A stretch of DNA of 64,000 nucleotides from CAYZPW01 sp964480475 (GTDB lineage: Bacteria; B130-G9): NCBI GenBank assembly GCA_964480475.1, contig CAYZPW010000001.1:18783-82782 (forward strand), read 5' to 3'. Positions within the stretch are counted from its first letter, which is position 1. Every line of letters starts with the position of its first letter. Of the stretch, positions 24,938 to 34,681 are shown in pieces. The notes beneath the pieces are model-generated. The model was given only the letters and a program-made list of their open reading frames with translations. It ran no database searches and was not told where the DNA came from. The position numbers were made by a program, and so were the translations under genes.

Positions 24938-26803
24938 ATGAGATTGCTAATTGTCGCCTTGATGCTTGCGCTTCTGGCGCTCGGCTGTGCCGGCATGTCC
25001 GACTCGGCCAGATACAAGGCTTACGAGGCCAGAGATAGGGGCGACTATGACGAGGCAATCGCTCTATTCTCGAAGGCGATTCGCCTGAACCCCGAAAGTG
25101 CAAAGGCTTACCTGGGGCGTGGGCGGGTATATAGCAGGATGAAGAAGTATGACCTGGCCATCGCTGATTTCGACATCGCCATACAACTGGACCCCGAGCA
25201 CTCTTCAGCATACGACAGCCGCGGGACCGCATACGAGAACGAGGGTCAACGTGACAAGGCGCTGGCCGATTACGCCAAGGCGATTGAGCTTGACCCGGAG
25301 AACTACGTCGCACACAACAATCGCGGACTACTCTTTGCGCGCGAGGATGACTATGGGAAGGCAATTGAGGAGTTCAGCAAAGCAATTGAGATAAACGCCA
25401 GATACGTCAAGGTCCGGTGCAACCGAGGCAATGCCTATGCCGACATAGGCAAGTTGGATGAGGCGATTGCCGACTACTCCGAGGCAATCAAGATCGATCC
25501 CAGAAGCTACAAAGCCTACGGTTCCCGGGGGGATGTGTATGCTAAGATGGACCTGCTTGATGAGGCGATCGCGGACTATTCAGCCGCAATCAAGATGGAG
25601 GCTGGTCGTGCCAGCTTCTACTGCGATCGCGGGGACGCCTACGGCGACAGGGAAGACTATGACAAGGCGATCGCCGATTACGCGAAGGCCATAGAACTCA
25701 GGCCCCAATACTGGAGGGCCTACTGCAATCGCGCGGGAACCTACGGCGATATGGGGGAGCTCGACAAGGCTCTAGCGGATTACGATAAGGCGCTGGAGCT
25801 CAAGCCCGACTCATCAGAGACCTTCAACAGCCGTGCCTGGATGTTCGCGGAGATGGGCCAGTTCGAGAAGGCCATGCCCGACGCCAACAAGGCGATTGAG
25901 TTGGTCCCAGAAAGCGCCTCGGCTTACGACACGAGGGGCTACGCCTACGCCGGGATGGGCAAATATGACCTGGCGCTGGCGGACTACGAAAAGGCGCTGG
26001 AGCTCGTGCCCATCTATCCAGAGGCCCTGTATCATCGGGGTCGGCTCTTCTATGCCCACGGCGAGACCGAAAGGGCCCTGGCGGACTACGGTGAGGCGTT
26101 GGAGTTGAGGCCCAACTACGCTGAGGTCTATCTCAACCGGGCGCGAATCCACGAGGACTGGGAGCGCTGGAAGAGCGCAATCACTGACTACACCCGCGTG
26201 ATTGAGGTCCGTCCCTGGTCGTCAGAAGGCTACGTCAGGAGGGCCTACGTCTATTCCACGCAGGGCCGGTTCAAGCTTTCGGTCGCGGACTACGACAAGG
26301 CGGTTGAGGTCGATCCCACATGTGACCAGTGTTATTTGGGCCGCGCACGAGCGTGCCTCTCCATGCGCCTCTTGGACGGCGCGATCGCAAGCTGTTGCAA
26401 GGCGATTGAGGTGAACCCGGAGTGCTGGGACGCGTATCAGCTGCGGGGAAGCTGCCACCTTGACAGGGGCGAGTTCGAGGCGGCGATTTCGGATTGCAGC
26501 AAGGCCGTTGAGATCAACCCGCTGTGCAGCGAGGCGTTCAACAGCCGGGGCTATGCACGCGCTGCCCTGGGCTACGTAGAGAAGGCGCTTGAGGATTACA
26601 CCAGAGCCGTCGAGCTAAACCCGAGCTTTGCCGACGCCTACTTCAACATGGCCACGGTCCTGGAGGCGACGGACCGAATCGACGAGGCGATACGAGCCTA
26701 TCGGCTCTTCGTGCAGTATGCGCCTCTTGAGCGCGGCAAAGCCGTCCAGCACGTCAAGAAAAAGATCGTGCGCCTCTCCCGCACGCTCGAAGGCCGCCGC
26801 TGA
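24938..26803 (+). CDS. Lipoprotein of 17 tandem TPR repeats
   Basis: A lipoprotein signal (MRLLIVALMLALLALGC) is followed by 17 contiguous 34-residue tetratricopeptide units ending about residue 600 (for example YDKAIADYAKAIELRPQ). Such superhelices bind partner proteins; the lipid anchor suggests a periplasmic or outer-membrane scaffold. The repeats are clean and almost gapless. The ATG at 24938 has GAGGA about nine bases upstream. A stronger AAGGAGG at 24906-24912 sits seven bases before an in-frame ATC at 24920, which would add six residues if used. No partner is evident nearby. Confidence 0.93.
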   Translation: MRLLIVALMLALLALGCAGMSDSARYKAYEARDRGDYDEAIALFSKAIRLNPESAKAYLGRGRVYSRMKKYDLAIADFDIAIQLDPEHSSAYDSRGTAYENEGQRDKALADYAKAIELDPENYVAHNNRGLLFAREDDYGKAIEEFSKAIEINARYVKVRCNRGNAYADIGKLDEAIADYSEAIKIDPRSYKAYGSRGDVYAKMDLLDEAIADYSAAIKMEAGRASFYCDRGDAYGDREDYDKAIADYAKAIELRPQYWRAYCNRAGTYGDMGELDKALADYDKALELKPDSSETFNSRAWMFAEMGQFEKAMPDANKAIELVPESASAYDTRGYAYAGMGKYDLALADYEKALELVPIYPEALYHRGRLFYAHGETERALADYGEALELRPNYAEVYLNRARIHEDWERWKSAITDYTRVIEVRPWSSEGYVRRAYVYSTQGRFKLSVADYDKAVEVDPTCDQCYLGRARACLSMRLLDGAIASCCKAIEVNPECWDAYQLRGSCHLDRGEFEAAISDCSKAVEINPLCSEAFNSRGYARAALGYVEKALEDYTRAVELNPSFADAYFNMATVLEATDRIDEAIRAYRLFVQYAPLERGKAVQHVKKKIVRLSRTLEGRR

Positions 26804-26837
26804 GCAGCCGGGGACAAATCCGTCATCGCTATTGTTG

Positions 26838-26945
26838 AGGCGCGGTCTCTGACCCGCCCGCTTTATGGATTGAACAGAATCGGCCGTCGAGAACTTAGCA
26901 ATCAATTAGAACGGGTAGAACGGGCGGGTCTTCAGACCTCGCCCC
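26838..26945. repeat. Inverted-repeat element of the GGTCTNAGACCCGCCC family
   Basis: GCGCGGTCTCTGACCCGCCCG at the left faces CGGGCGGGTCTTCAGACCTC plus GCCCCTACAC at the right, with an unrelated interior of about 60 bases. It shares its ends with the elements at 28427 and 40236 but not their interior. It occupies the gap between the TPR gene and murA; no gene is seen in the rest of the gap. Confidence 0.75.
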
Positions 26946-27065
26946 TACACAAATCCCCTTTCGCCTTTCCCCGTTTTCCGCATTGACCCATTGACCTTTC
27001 ACCGGCGCGAATCTCATTCAGCGATTGAGTTCAAGACAACATGGTGGTTACGTGAGCGAAATGAT

Positions 27066-27093
27066 GCACAATAACGCACAATAGTGCACAGTA
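27066..27093. promoter_or_regulatory. Three helically phased direct repeats upstream of murA
   Basis: GCACAATA (27066), GCACAATA (27076) and GCACAGTA (27086) repeat with an exact 10-base period, about 60-85 bases before the murA start. One repeat per helical turn puts all copies on the same DNA face, as in some operators. No regulator is identified. Confidence 0.45.
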
Positions 27094-27152
27094 TTGACTC
27101 AGTGATTCCTGATTCCTAAACGAGATTACTCTGACGAAGGCAGCGCTAGACA

Positions 27153-28418
27153 ATGCAGAAACTGGTGATAAACGGCGGGAAGAGGCTGTCCGGGACCGTC
27201 GAGGTCTCGGGCGCGAAGAACGCGGCGCTTCCGATACTCGCGGCCACGATTCTGACGGACGGCAGAACACGTCTGAATAACGTCCCAAACGTGATTGACA
27301 TCGACTCGATGTGCAGGCTGCTCGCCAATCTGGGCGTCCAGGCAGAAAGAGCGCCCGACGACGGGCACGCGGTCCAGGTCACGATGGGTAAGCTGTCGTC
27401 CCTTGAGGCGCCGTATGATTTGGTGCGTAAGATGCGGGCCTCAGTCATCGTCTTAGGCCCGATGCTGGCCAGATACGGTCGCGCGCGCGTATCGATGCCG
27501 GGCGGGTGCGCAATCGGCGAGCGGCCCATCAACATGCACCTTTCGGCGCTTGCGAAGATGGGCGCGGACATCGGCATCGATCACGGCTACATTGAGGCGA
27601 GGGCGAGGCGCCTCGCGGGCGCTGAGATATGCCTTGACTATCCGACCGTCGGCGGCACGGAGAACATCATCTGTGCGGCGGCGCTGGCGAGGGGCACGAC
27701 GGTAATCGACAACGCGGCCCAGGAGCCTGAGATTGTCGATCTCGCCGACTTTTTGAATAAGGCGGGCGCGATGATATCGGGCGCAGGGACGCATCGCATC
27801 GTCGTTGATGGCGTCAAGTCGCTGTCGGGCGTTGAGCACACGGTTATCCCCGACCGGATTGAGGCGGGGACGCACGCGATTGCGGCGGCGATCACGGGTG
27901 GCGAGGTAACAGTCGCGCGGAGCAATCCGGGGCATCTTGACGTGCTTCTGGAGAAGCTAGGGGACTCGGGCTGCCAGGTCGAGACGTCGCCGGGTTCATT
28001 GACAGTCAGGGGCTGTGAGCGGCCCAGGCCGGTGAACGTCACGACGCTGCCGTATCCGGGCTATCCGACGGACCTTCAGGCCCAATGGCTTGCATTGATG
28101 ACGCTGGCGGACGGCGCGAGCGTAGTCAAGGAGACTATCTTTGAGCGGCGCTTCATGCACGTGCAGGAGCTGAGGCGCATGGGCGCGAGCATCACTGTCG
28201 ATGGGGACACGGCCGTCGTTAGGGGCGTTGAGAGCCTTCAAGGTGCGCCCGTCATGTGCACGGACATCCGCGCAAGCGCCTCGCTAGTCCTTACGGGCCT
28301 CGTCGCGGAGAACACCACCGTCATCTCGCGGGTCTATCACCTCGACCGTGGCTACGAGCGCATCGAGGCGAAGCTGCGAGCGCTGGGCGCGGACATCGTC
28401 CGCGAGGAGGACCCGTAG
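27153..28418 (+). CDS. murA: UDP-N-acetylglucosamine 1-carboxyvinyltransferase MurA
   Basis: MurA transfers enolpyruvate from PEP to UDP-GlcNAc, the first committed step of peptidoglycan synthesis, in the cytoplasm. The protein (421 residues, normal size) opens with the family LVINGGKRLSGTVEVSGAKN, then AALPILAAT, and contains SMPGGCAIGERPINMHL with the fosfomycin-target Cys at residue 119, GYPTDLQAQ, and DIRASASLVL. The ribosome site is weak (GAAGG about 13 bases upstream). Three phased direct repeats lie upstream. A MITE-like element begins nine bases after its stop. Confidence 0.98.
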   Translation: MQKLVINGGKRLSGTVEVSGAKNAALPILAATILTDGRTRLNNVPNVIDIDSMCRLLANLGVQAERAPDDGHAVQVTMGKLSSLEAPYDLVRKMRASVIVLGPMLARYGRARVSMPGGCAIGERPINMHLSALAKMGADIGIDHGYIEARARRLAGAEICLDYPTVGGTENIICAAALARGTTVIDNAAQEPEIVDLADFLNKAGAMISGAGTHRIVVDGVKSLSGVEHTVIPDRIEAGTHAIAAAITGGEVTVARSNPGHLDVLLEKLGDSGCQVETSPGSLTVRGCERPRPVNVTTLPYPGYPTDLQAQWLALMTLADGASVVKETIFERRFMHVQELRRMGASITVDGDTAVVRGVESLQGAPVMCTDIRASASLVLTGLVAENTTVISRVYHLDRGYERIEAKLRALGADIVREEDP

Positions 28419-28426
28419 CTGCGCGG

Positions 28427-28571
28427 ATAGGCCGTGTAGGGGCGGGGTCTCAGACCCGCCCGCCTACATGAATCCCTGCGGATACGAGGCATCTTATGCG
28501 AGCATCAATTCGAAAGGGCGGGTCTGAGACCACGCCCCTACATAACCGCAACGACTTATCTCCCAGCCTCC
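28427..28571. repeat. MITE-like element, shorter copy
   Basis: GTAGGGGCGGGGTCTCAGAC and its continuation at the left face AGGGCGGGTCTGAGACCACG and its continuation at the right. The interior (AATCCCTGCGGATACGAGGC, then ATCTTATGCGAGCATCAATT) is essentially identical to that of the element at 40236, in opposite orientation. The shared region runs on to ACTTATNNCCCAGCCTC, a degraded form of the terminal repeat at 40.2 kb. Confidence 0.85.
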
Positions 28572-28605
28572 AACCAGCGTCACTGCCAGGCCAGAGGAAT
28601 GTGGG

Positions 28606-29328
28606 TCAGACGAGCAGGATTGCGACAGTGAGGGCGGCTACGGCGCCGAACAAGAGGACTTGTGATGCGGTGATCGGCTTCGCGTTGCCGCCCTTGAGCC
28701 AGACTTCGGGACCGGAGTAGCCCTTGCTGGCCAGCCGGCCGAGAATGTCGTCCGATGCGAGATAGAGCCTCTTGAGCGCGAAGCGGACCAGCTTTTCGAG
28801 AATGCGGCGGGACTGGCCGACGGATTTCAGGCCGAAGGACCCGCCTCTCGCCCTTGCCGCGGTCCTTGCCGCGCCAAGCTTGTTCTTGCAGACCGGGAAG
28901 ACCAGAAGGCCCGTTGAGACGAGCGAGACGAAGCTGTGGGAGAAGGAACCCGGACGAGTGGCAAACGGCAGAAAGCATCCAATGGCGTGCGTGAGTTCTT
29001 GTGGCTTTGCCGAGCCAAACAGGAGCGTCGCGGCGGCCCAAAGTGAGATTATCGTGAGCGCGAGCCTGGCCCCCCTTTCGCATCCGATCGTAGAGAACTG
29101 GCCGTAGCTCGAGCCATCCACAGCGAAAAAGCAATGCAGAGCAAACACGGAGCCAGCCACGAAGAGCAAGGCGAGTAGTGCGTGAGGGCGCCGCGGACGC
29201 GTTCTCCTGAAGAGGATTAGAAACGAGGCAAGAACGGCGCTAAAAATGGCGAGCCGGAGCGCGCTCTTGGCGAAGAAGAGGGCGCCGGCCAGAGCGAGAA
29301 AGTACAGTAGCTTTAGCCTTGCGTCCAT
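28606..29328 (-). CDS. EcfT/CbiQ-like transmembrane protein of an ECF transporter
   Basis: A 240-residue membrane protein with hydrophobic helices at the N-terminus and C-terminus and a cytoplasmic part bearing the two short EcfT coupling motifs: TAARARGGSFG (Ala-Arg-Gly type) and RLASKGYSGP. EcfT proteins couple the ABC ATPases to a substrate-binding S component for vitamin or metal uptake. No ATPase or S component is encoded nearby, so it would have to use subunits encoded elsewhere. Ala/Gly changes around the motifs leave room for divergence. Confidence 0.75.
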   Translation of the reverse strand: MDARLKLLYFLALAGALFFAKSALRLAIFSAVLASFLILFRRTRPRRPHALLALLFVAGSVFALHCFFAVDGSSYGQFSTIGCERGARLALTIISLWAAATLLFGSAKPQELTHAIGCFLPFATRPGSFSHSFVSLVSTGLLVFPVCKNKLGAARTAARARGGSFGLKSVGQSRRILEKLVRFALKRLYLASDDILGRLASKGYSGPEVWLKGGNAKPITASQVLLFGAVAALTVAILLV

Positions 29329-29344
29329 AGTCAGATGTCATTTT

Positions 29345-32300
29345 CTAGTGGAACTCAAATGGGGTTACCCAGATGTCGGTGACGGGCGAGAGGGTGCCTG
29401 GCCAGCAAAAGGCGGTGTAGAACGTGTATGTCCCGGGCGCGAGCGAGCCGTCCAGAACGACGTCGATGAACGTGAGTCCTTCTGGACAGTAGTATCCGGG
29501 CAGCGGGCGCCACTCTATCGGCGTCAGATCAACGCTAAACCCCGGCAGGCACAGCATCTGGCTGTCCGGCAAGACGACCACCGCGTAAAGGTCAACGTCA
29601 ACCGGCTCTCCGGGGTTGTAGCAATAGAAATCGGCCGTGAGCCGGTCGCCAGCATGGAAATCATCTCCGTTCACGAGGATGGCGGCCGTTGGGGCGCCGT
29701 CGCTTGGATAGCTCCCGACGCAGTTTGAGACCTGCGACCAATTGTTGGAATCGTCAACCGCCTTGATCGCGAAGTAATGATACGTTCCGGGCACGAAGCC
29801 CGACACAACGAACTGCTCAGCCGAGCCGCTCGTCCGCGGCGTCCAGGAAGTCGAATCAGCATAGACCGTCGCGGCAGGCCAGCTTGTCTCATTAATAGGG
29901 GCGGCGCCGAACCTAAGCTCGTAGGCGCTTGCGGTTCCGAATCGACCGTTATCGCCGGTCGCGGTGAAGCTTAGGAGTAACTCGCCCGCGTTGAGCCATT
30001 TTCTGGCCGCAAGGTCGCATATCGGCGACGGCGGCACGGTTTCGCCGGTCGGCGTCGCGGAGGCCACATTCGACATCCGCGAGCCGTTGCTCGCCTCGTC
30101 GTAGGCCTTAATTGCGAAGTAGTGGGTCACGTTCGCCGTGAGGCCAGAGACCGCGAACGTCTCTGCGCTTCCTGCCGGCTGCGGCATCCAGAATAGAGAA
30201 GGCTCGTACAATGTGGCGCTCGAGAAGGTGTCAGCCGTGATCATCGACAACGAGTAGCGCAGCTCGTAGGACGACGCTGTGCCCTCGATGCCGCTGTCGC
30301 CCGTGGCGGTGAATCTCAACACGACGGAGTTCTCGCCAGCGGTCGCGGAGAGATTCTGTATAGAGGACGGCGGAACCGTATCGCGGCCCGCTGTAGCTGA
30401 GGCGCAGTTTGAGACCTCCGATTGGTTTGAACCGTCGTCAAACGCCTTGAGCGCGAAGTAGTATGTTCTGCCGGAGACAAGGCCTGAGATGGTCTTCAGC
30501 TCCTGCTCTCCCGCTTCAAGTGGGGTCCAAGCGAGCGAGGGTTGATAGGTCTCCACGAACGCCCAGTTGGTGGCGCCGATCTCAAACTCAGCGTATTTGA
30601 GGATGTAGCGGGTCGCGGCGCCGACAGTTCCGTCGTCGCCCGTCGCCGTCCAAAATAGGATCAATTGACCTTCCACCTCGCCGTCCTGGCCAGCGAGGTC
30701 CTCAATTCGCGCCGGTGGCACTTGGTCCTGACCGCCACCGGCGGACGCGCAGTTGGACACGGCCGACCAGTTCTCGGCGTCATCGACGGAGATGATGGCG
30801 AAGTAACACGGTATGCTGGAATCGAACCCGGAGATGACGAACGATTCGCTCGTGCCGGCCGTCTGGGGGACCCATTCAAGGGAGGGCGCATAGACCTGGG
30901 CGGCGTCCCAGTTGCCCGCGTTGATGAATGATTCAGAGTATCTGAGCTCGTAGCCGACGACTGTGCCGACGGTTCCGTCGTCGCCCGGCGCCGTGAAACT
31001 CAGCGTTATTTGACCCTCGAATGGCCCGGAAACCGCAAGCAAGTCCTCGATTGCCGCCGGCGGCACATCATCTGACGGCGCCTCAGTTGAGGCGAGATTC
31101 GAGATTGCCGAGGCGTTGCCCGCGTCGTCGAACACCTTGAGCGCGAAGTAGTATGCGGCTTCTGCGCCCAAGCCCGTCACCGTTCTCTGCTCCTTGACTC
31201 CGGCTTGGACGGGCGTCCACGAGGTTGATGGCTCATAGAGCGTCACGGTGGAGAAATCGGACGCATCAAACGGCTCGGTGTGGTATCGCAGCTCGTAGCG
31301 CGCCGCCGTGCCGGAGCTGCCGTCATCGCCCGAGGCCGTCCAGCTGAGGTCGCAGGTTGTGGGGGTGTCGGCGTCCCGTTGAGCCGAGAGGTCCTCGACC
31401 CTTGCTGGTGGGACATTATCGTGCCCCGAGCCAACGAACATCATCTCGATCGTTGCGTCCGCGAGGTTGCCCCCGCCGTCGCGAGCATAAACGCTGAGTT
31501 CAACTATGCCCTGGCCGCTGTATGACACAGGCAGGTCGTTTGAATAGACGAAATCGCCCGGCCGGAGGTCCCCGTGCGTGCCGTCGTCGTAGAGCTCGGT
31601 GTCCGTCTCGCCGCCAATCGGGAGCAGATTAGCAGTTACGGAGGTTATGTTGCCGCGGCCATCCTTGTGCACCGCACAGACGCAGAACAGGACATCAACT
31701 TCGCCGTTCTTCCCAGGCGCCGAGTCAACCACAGCCGGATATGACAGCGCGTAGGCTATTTCAACGGTCGAGCTGCCGCCGCTCTCACGGACCGAGCGCT
31801 GGGTCGTGCCCACGTCAACGGTCGCCTGAACAAGTTCGCCCTGCGAGACGGTGAAATCGCCCGACTGGGGCACGAACAGAGTCTCGAGGTCTTCGTCGCC
31901 ACCGGAGAAATCCTCTACCATGAGGTAGAACGTGCCCGGAGCAGGAAAGAAGCTCACTCTTCCCGACGCGGCGAGGCTACCCTCGTTCTTTCGGCCCAAA
32001 TAGAGGCCGTCGTCCGCGAAAAGATAGGCCCTTGCCGACTGGAACGCCGCTCCGTTCTTCTGAACGGTAACCTCCACCTCGTTCTCCACGAACGTCTTTG
32101 TGATGCTTATGGATTCGGCCGCCGAGAGCTTGACGAGGCGCTCGCATCTCGAATCCCTCACATCGGCGCCAGATGTGAATTGGAGCCTGTATTGGCCCGG
32201 AGGCACGGTTAGCGTCCGCTGGCCGTCGTCGCCTACACCGTAGTCTGGGGTCGAGGCTACCCATTTGCCTGAGCTTTCGTCGAAGACCTCGACGTCGCCG

Positions 32301-34681
32301 TTGCACGGGCCGTTTGTGTTCTCGATTCTTGCGTGGATGTATGCCGTATCGACAACTACGTCCCGGTCGAGGCTCTGTCCGCTGGCGAGCGAGACAGGAG
32401 AATCGAGGCTCTGCACGTGCGTGGCGCCATCAAAGCCCTGATATGTCAGTTGGGCCTCGTATTGGCCGGTTAGGAGCACATAGGAGCGCTCGCCCAACGG
32501 CAGTGCGCCAACGTCGGGGGGCATGCGCCTCGTATCGTCTTTGTGGAGCAGGCTCGTAAAATCCTTGTAGCCGTCCGATGCCGGAACGTAGATGTAGAGC
32601 GCAAGATTGCTCGTAACCGGCCCCGCCGAATCGAACGTCGAAATCGTCAGCTGCCCTTGCCCCACGGTCTTGGAATGCTGCTTACGCTGGCCCGCGGCGA
32701 GCTGTATCGGATAGTCGATGGGGTGCGCGGCGATGCTGTTGGGATCGACGTATTGGTATCGGAAGCTGAACGTTGACGGCATCAGGTTGAACGTGTGATC
32801 GCTGGCGGCAAGAAGTGGATAGCCGTCGGCCGCAGTCAGGAGCGTCCCCGCCGAGTTATATATCCAAATCCTGCCCTCAGCCGAGCCGTCCCGGTCGCGC
32901 AGGTCAACCCAGACCGTGCCGTTGCCAAACGTAACGGTATCCGCGTCGCTCGCGCCCTCGGCCAGTGTGAATCCCCTCGTGATAACGCAGGCGTTAGGCG
33001 AGGACTCGTCATAGGCATACTTGATGGTGTATGTGCCCGCCGGGACATCCCACTCCTGAAACCCGTCGTCGCCTACGCCATAGCGCGTGGTCTCCTCGAC
33101 GAGCGCCCCGGTCTCCTCGTCGTAGATCGATGCGCCGCCGTTGCACGACCCATTGGCGTCGCGGAGATAGATGCCCAGCGTGCACGAGTCCGTGCCGCGC
33201 TCAAAGTCCAAGAGGTCGAGCGTGTATGAGTTCGCCTCCAGGTCGTTTGCTTCGATGTCGAAAAAGAACCGCTCAATTGGATCGCCCTCTTGAGGCGCGA
33301 AATAGACCTGAACGATGTATGTGGCTGGGATGACGTTATCAAATGAGCAGAGCCCGCCTTCGTGGGCCAGCGCGCTCGCCACCGCGTCGCCTGTGTCCTG
33401 ATTGAGAAGGAACGCCGTCGCGGAACTGGCGGGGACGTTCTCGCCATCGTAGCGGACCCTCAGCGAGAGATCGCTGCCCCGCTCGACGGCGATCTGTAGC
33501 GTTTCAGTTGCGCCAGCGGCAAGTTCCCGGCCGACGAGGAACCACGTCTTCGAGGGCTCAACGAGCGAGTTCTCGACCTTGACGCTCACGCTGCCGGCAG
33601 GGACGTATCCGAAATCGACGATACCTCCAGGCCCGGGGGATTTGCCCTCATCAATCACGTCGAAACTCGGGTCGTGTATCAGCGAGAGCTTCACAGCGTC
33701 ATCGACAATTGGCGTTCCCGCGGCGTCCTTCACCTCGCAGCGCAGCCTCGCGACCTCGTCAAGAAGGATCGGGAGATTCACGCTAAGGTCCGCCGGCGCC
33801 TCAAGGTCAAAGAAATATCGCTCCAGGCTCACAAGGCCGCGGTTATAGACGACCTTGATTTTGTAGTAGCCTGCGACTACTTCGCCAAAGTCGGCCCTGC
33901 CGGAGCCGTCGCACAACAGCGCGTCAACGACCTCCGAAAACGGCGCCGATTGGTGCGACAAGAAGACCGTCGCCGAACCGGTCAGCGCTCGACCGAATGA
34001 GTCGGAGACCGTGAACTTCAGGCCCGAACAGAGCGGTATCTCGACGCGCCTCGTCTGGTTCGAGTTCGGCTGAACCACGACGTCGAACGTGTGAAATCCG
34101 CCTTCAGGCCGAATCGACCAATGCCGCACCTTCGCGGAGTATATCCCTGGAACCACGTCATCGAAGTGCGCCTCTCCCAGACCGTCGCAGCGAACGCTGT
34201 CAACGAGATTGCTGGTGATTTGATCGTATAGATAGACGTCAATGTCGCCGTCCGGAACGGAGCCCGCCTCAGACCGAACCCGTATTCTGAGATCGCCGCT
34301 GGAGCGAAAATTGATGGAGTCCTGAACGTCCTGCCCCGGGCCGACGACGATGTGGTGCTTGAACTTGACCACGACCGGCTGCACGCGCACGTGCTTGACC
34401 CTGATGAAATAAGTGTTGGCGCCTAAGCCCGAGAAAGTCAGCTTGCCCTCGGCGTCCGTCATGATTTTGCCAGGCGGGTCCTGAAACGCCAGATTGCCCT
34501 CGACAAACAGCGCGCCCTCCGCGTCGCCCGCAGAGACAGAACCCAAATCGTCAAGAACTGTCAGCTCGATACTCGCCGCGGCCGCGTCCGAGGCGGACCC
34601 CAATGAGCTGCTGCAAACCAGAAGCGCAAGCACTAGAAACGCTTGCGGCCAATTTCGGGCCTCTGAATTCCTATTCATCAT
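29345..34681 (-). CDS. Giant secreted protein: ten Ig/CnaB-like repeats, five fibronectin type III domains, C-terminal module
   Basis: 1778 residues. A signal peptide (WPQAFLVLALLVCSSSLGSA) is followed by about ten beta-sandwich units of roughly 90 residues, each opening with a strand such as LRIRVRSEAG and closing near PGIYSAKV, resembling carboxypeptidase-regulatory or CnaB folds. Next is an Ig-like unit with YDDGTHGDLRPGDFVYS (about 1010-1085). Five FN3-type domains of about 115 residues follow (VPPARVEDL, ATGDDG, YELRY, YYFALKA, VSNCAS). The last about 95 residues (LYAVVVLPDSQM; LAPGTYTFYTAF) match the C-terminal module of the protein at 57526. It is likely an adhesin or surface-layer component. 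There is no anchor or enzyme motif. Confidence 0.9.
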   Translation of the reverse strand: MMNRNSEARNWPQAFLVLALLVCSSSLGSASDAAAASIELTVLDDLGSVSAGDAEGALFVEGNLAFQDPPGKIMTDAEGKLTFSGLGANTYFIRVKHVRVQPVVVKFKHHIVVGPGQDVQDSINFRSSGDLRIRVRSEAGSVPDGDIDVYLYDQITSNLVDSVRCDGLGEAHFDDVVPGIYSAKVRHWSIRPEGGFHTFDVVVQPNSNQTRRVEIPLCSGLKFTVSDSFGRALTGSATVFLSHQSAPFSEVVDALLCDGSGRADFGEVVAGYYKIKVVYNRGLVSLERYFFDLEAPADLSVNLPILLDEVARLRCEVKDAAGTPIVDDAVKLSLIHDPSFDVIDEGKSPGPGGIVDFGYVPAGSVSVKVENSLVEPSKTWFLVGRELAAGATETLQIAVERGSDLSLRVRYDGENVPASSATAFLLNQDTGDAVASALAHEGGLCSFDNVIPATYIVQVYFAPQEGDPIERFFFDIEANDLEANSYTLDLLDFERGTDSCTLGIYLRDANGSCNGGASIYDEETGALVEETTRYGVGDDGFQEWDVPAGTYTIKYAYDESSPNACVITRGFTLAEGASDADTVTFGNGTVWVDLRDRDGSAEGRIWIYNSAGTLLTAADGYPLLAASDHTFNLMPSTFSFRYQYVDPNSIAAHPIDYPIQLAAGQRKQHSKTVGQGQLTISTFDSAGPVTSNLALYIYVPASDGYKDFTSLLHKDDTRRMPPDVGALPLGERSYVLLTGQYEAQLTYQGFDGATHVQSLDSPVSLASGQSLDRDVVVDTAYIHARIENTNGPCNGDVEVFDESSGKWVASTPDYGVGDDGQRTLTVPPGQYRLQFTSGADVRDSRCERLVKLSAAESISITKTFVENEVEVTVQKNGAAFQSARAYLFADDGLYLGRKNEGSLAASGRVSFFPAPGTFYLMVEDFSGGDEDLETLFVPQSGDFTVSQGELVQATVDVGTTQRSVRESGGSSTVEIAYALSYPAVVDSAPGKNGEVDVLFCVCAVHKDGRGNITSVTANLLPIGGETDTELYDDGTHGDLRPGDFVYSNDLPVSYSGQGIVELSVYARDGGGNLADATIEMMFVGSGHDNVPPARVEDLSAQRDADTPTTCDLSWTASGDDGSSGTAARYELRYHTEPFDASDFSTVTLYEPSTSWTPVQAGVKEQRTVTGLGAEAAYYFALKVFDDAGNASAISNLASTEAPSDDVPPAAIEDLLAVSGPFEGQITLSFTAPGDDGTVGTVVGYELRYSESFINAGNWDAAQVYAPSLEWVPQTAGTSESFVISGFDSSIPCYFAIISVDDAENWSAVSNCASAGGGQDQVPPARIEDLAGQDGEVEGQLILFWTATGDDGTVGAATRYILKYAEFEIGATNWAFVETYQPSLAWTPLEAGEQELKTISGLVSGRTYYFALKAFDDGSNQSEVSNCASATAGRDTVPPSSIQNLSATAGENSVVLRFTATGDSGIEGTASSYELRYSLSMITADTFSSATLYEPSLFWMPQPAGSAETFAVSGLTANVTHYFAIKAYDEASNGSRMSNVASATPTGETVPPSPICDLAARKWLNAGELLLSFTATGDNGRFGTASAYELRFGAAPINETSWPAATVYADSTSWTPRTSGSAEQFVVSGFVPGTYHYFAIKAVDDSNNWSQVSNCVGSYPSDGAPTAAILVNGDDFHAGDRLTADFYCYNPGEPVDVDLYAVVVLPDSQMLCLPGFSVDLTPIEWRPLPGYYCPEGLTFIDVVLDGSLAPGTYTFYTAFCWPGTLSPVTDIWVTPFEFH

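Noticed and set aside
30815..30845. tRNA-like string (GGAATCGAACCCGGAG)
   Set aside because: It lies inside the FN3-domain gene, and no cloverleaf could be built around it.
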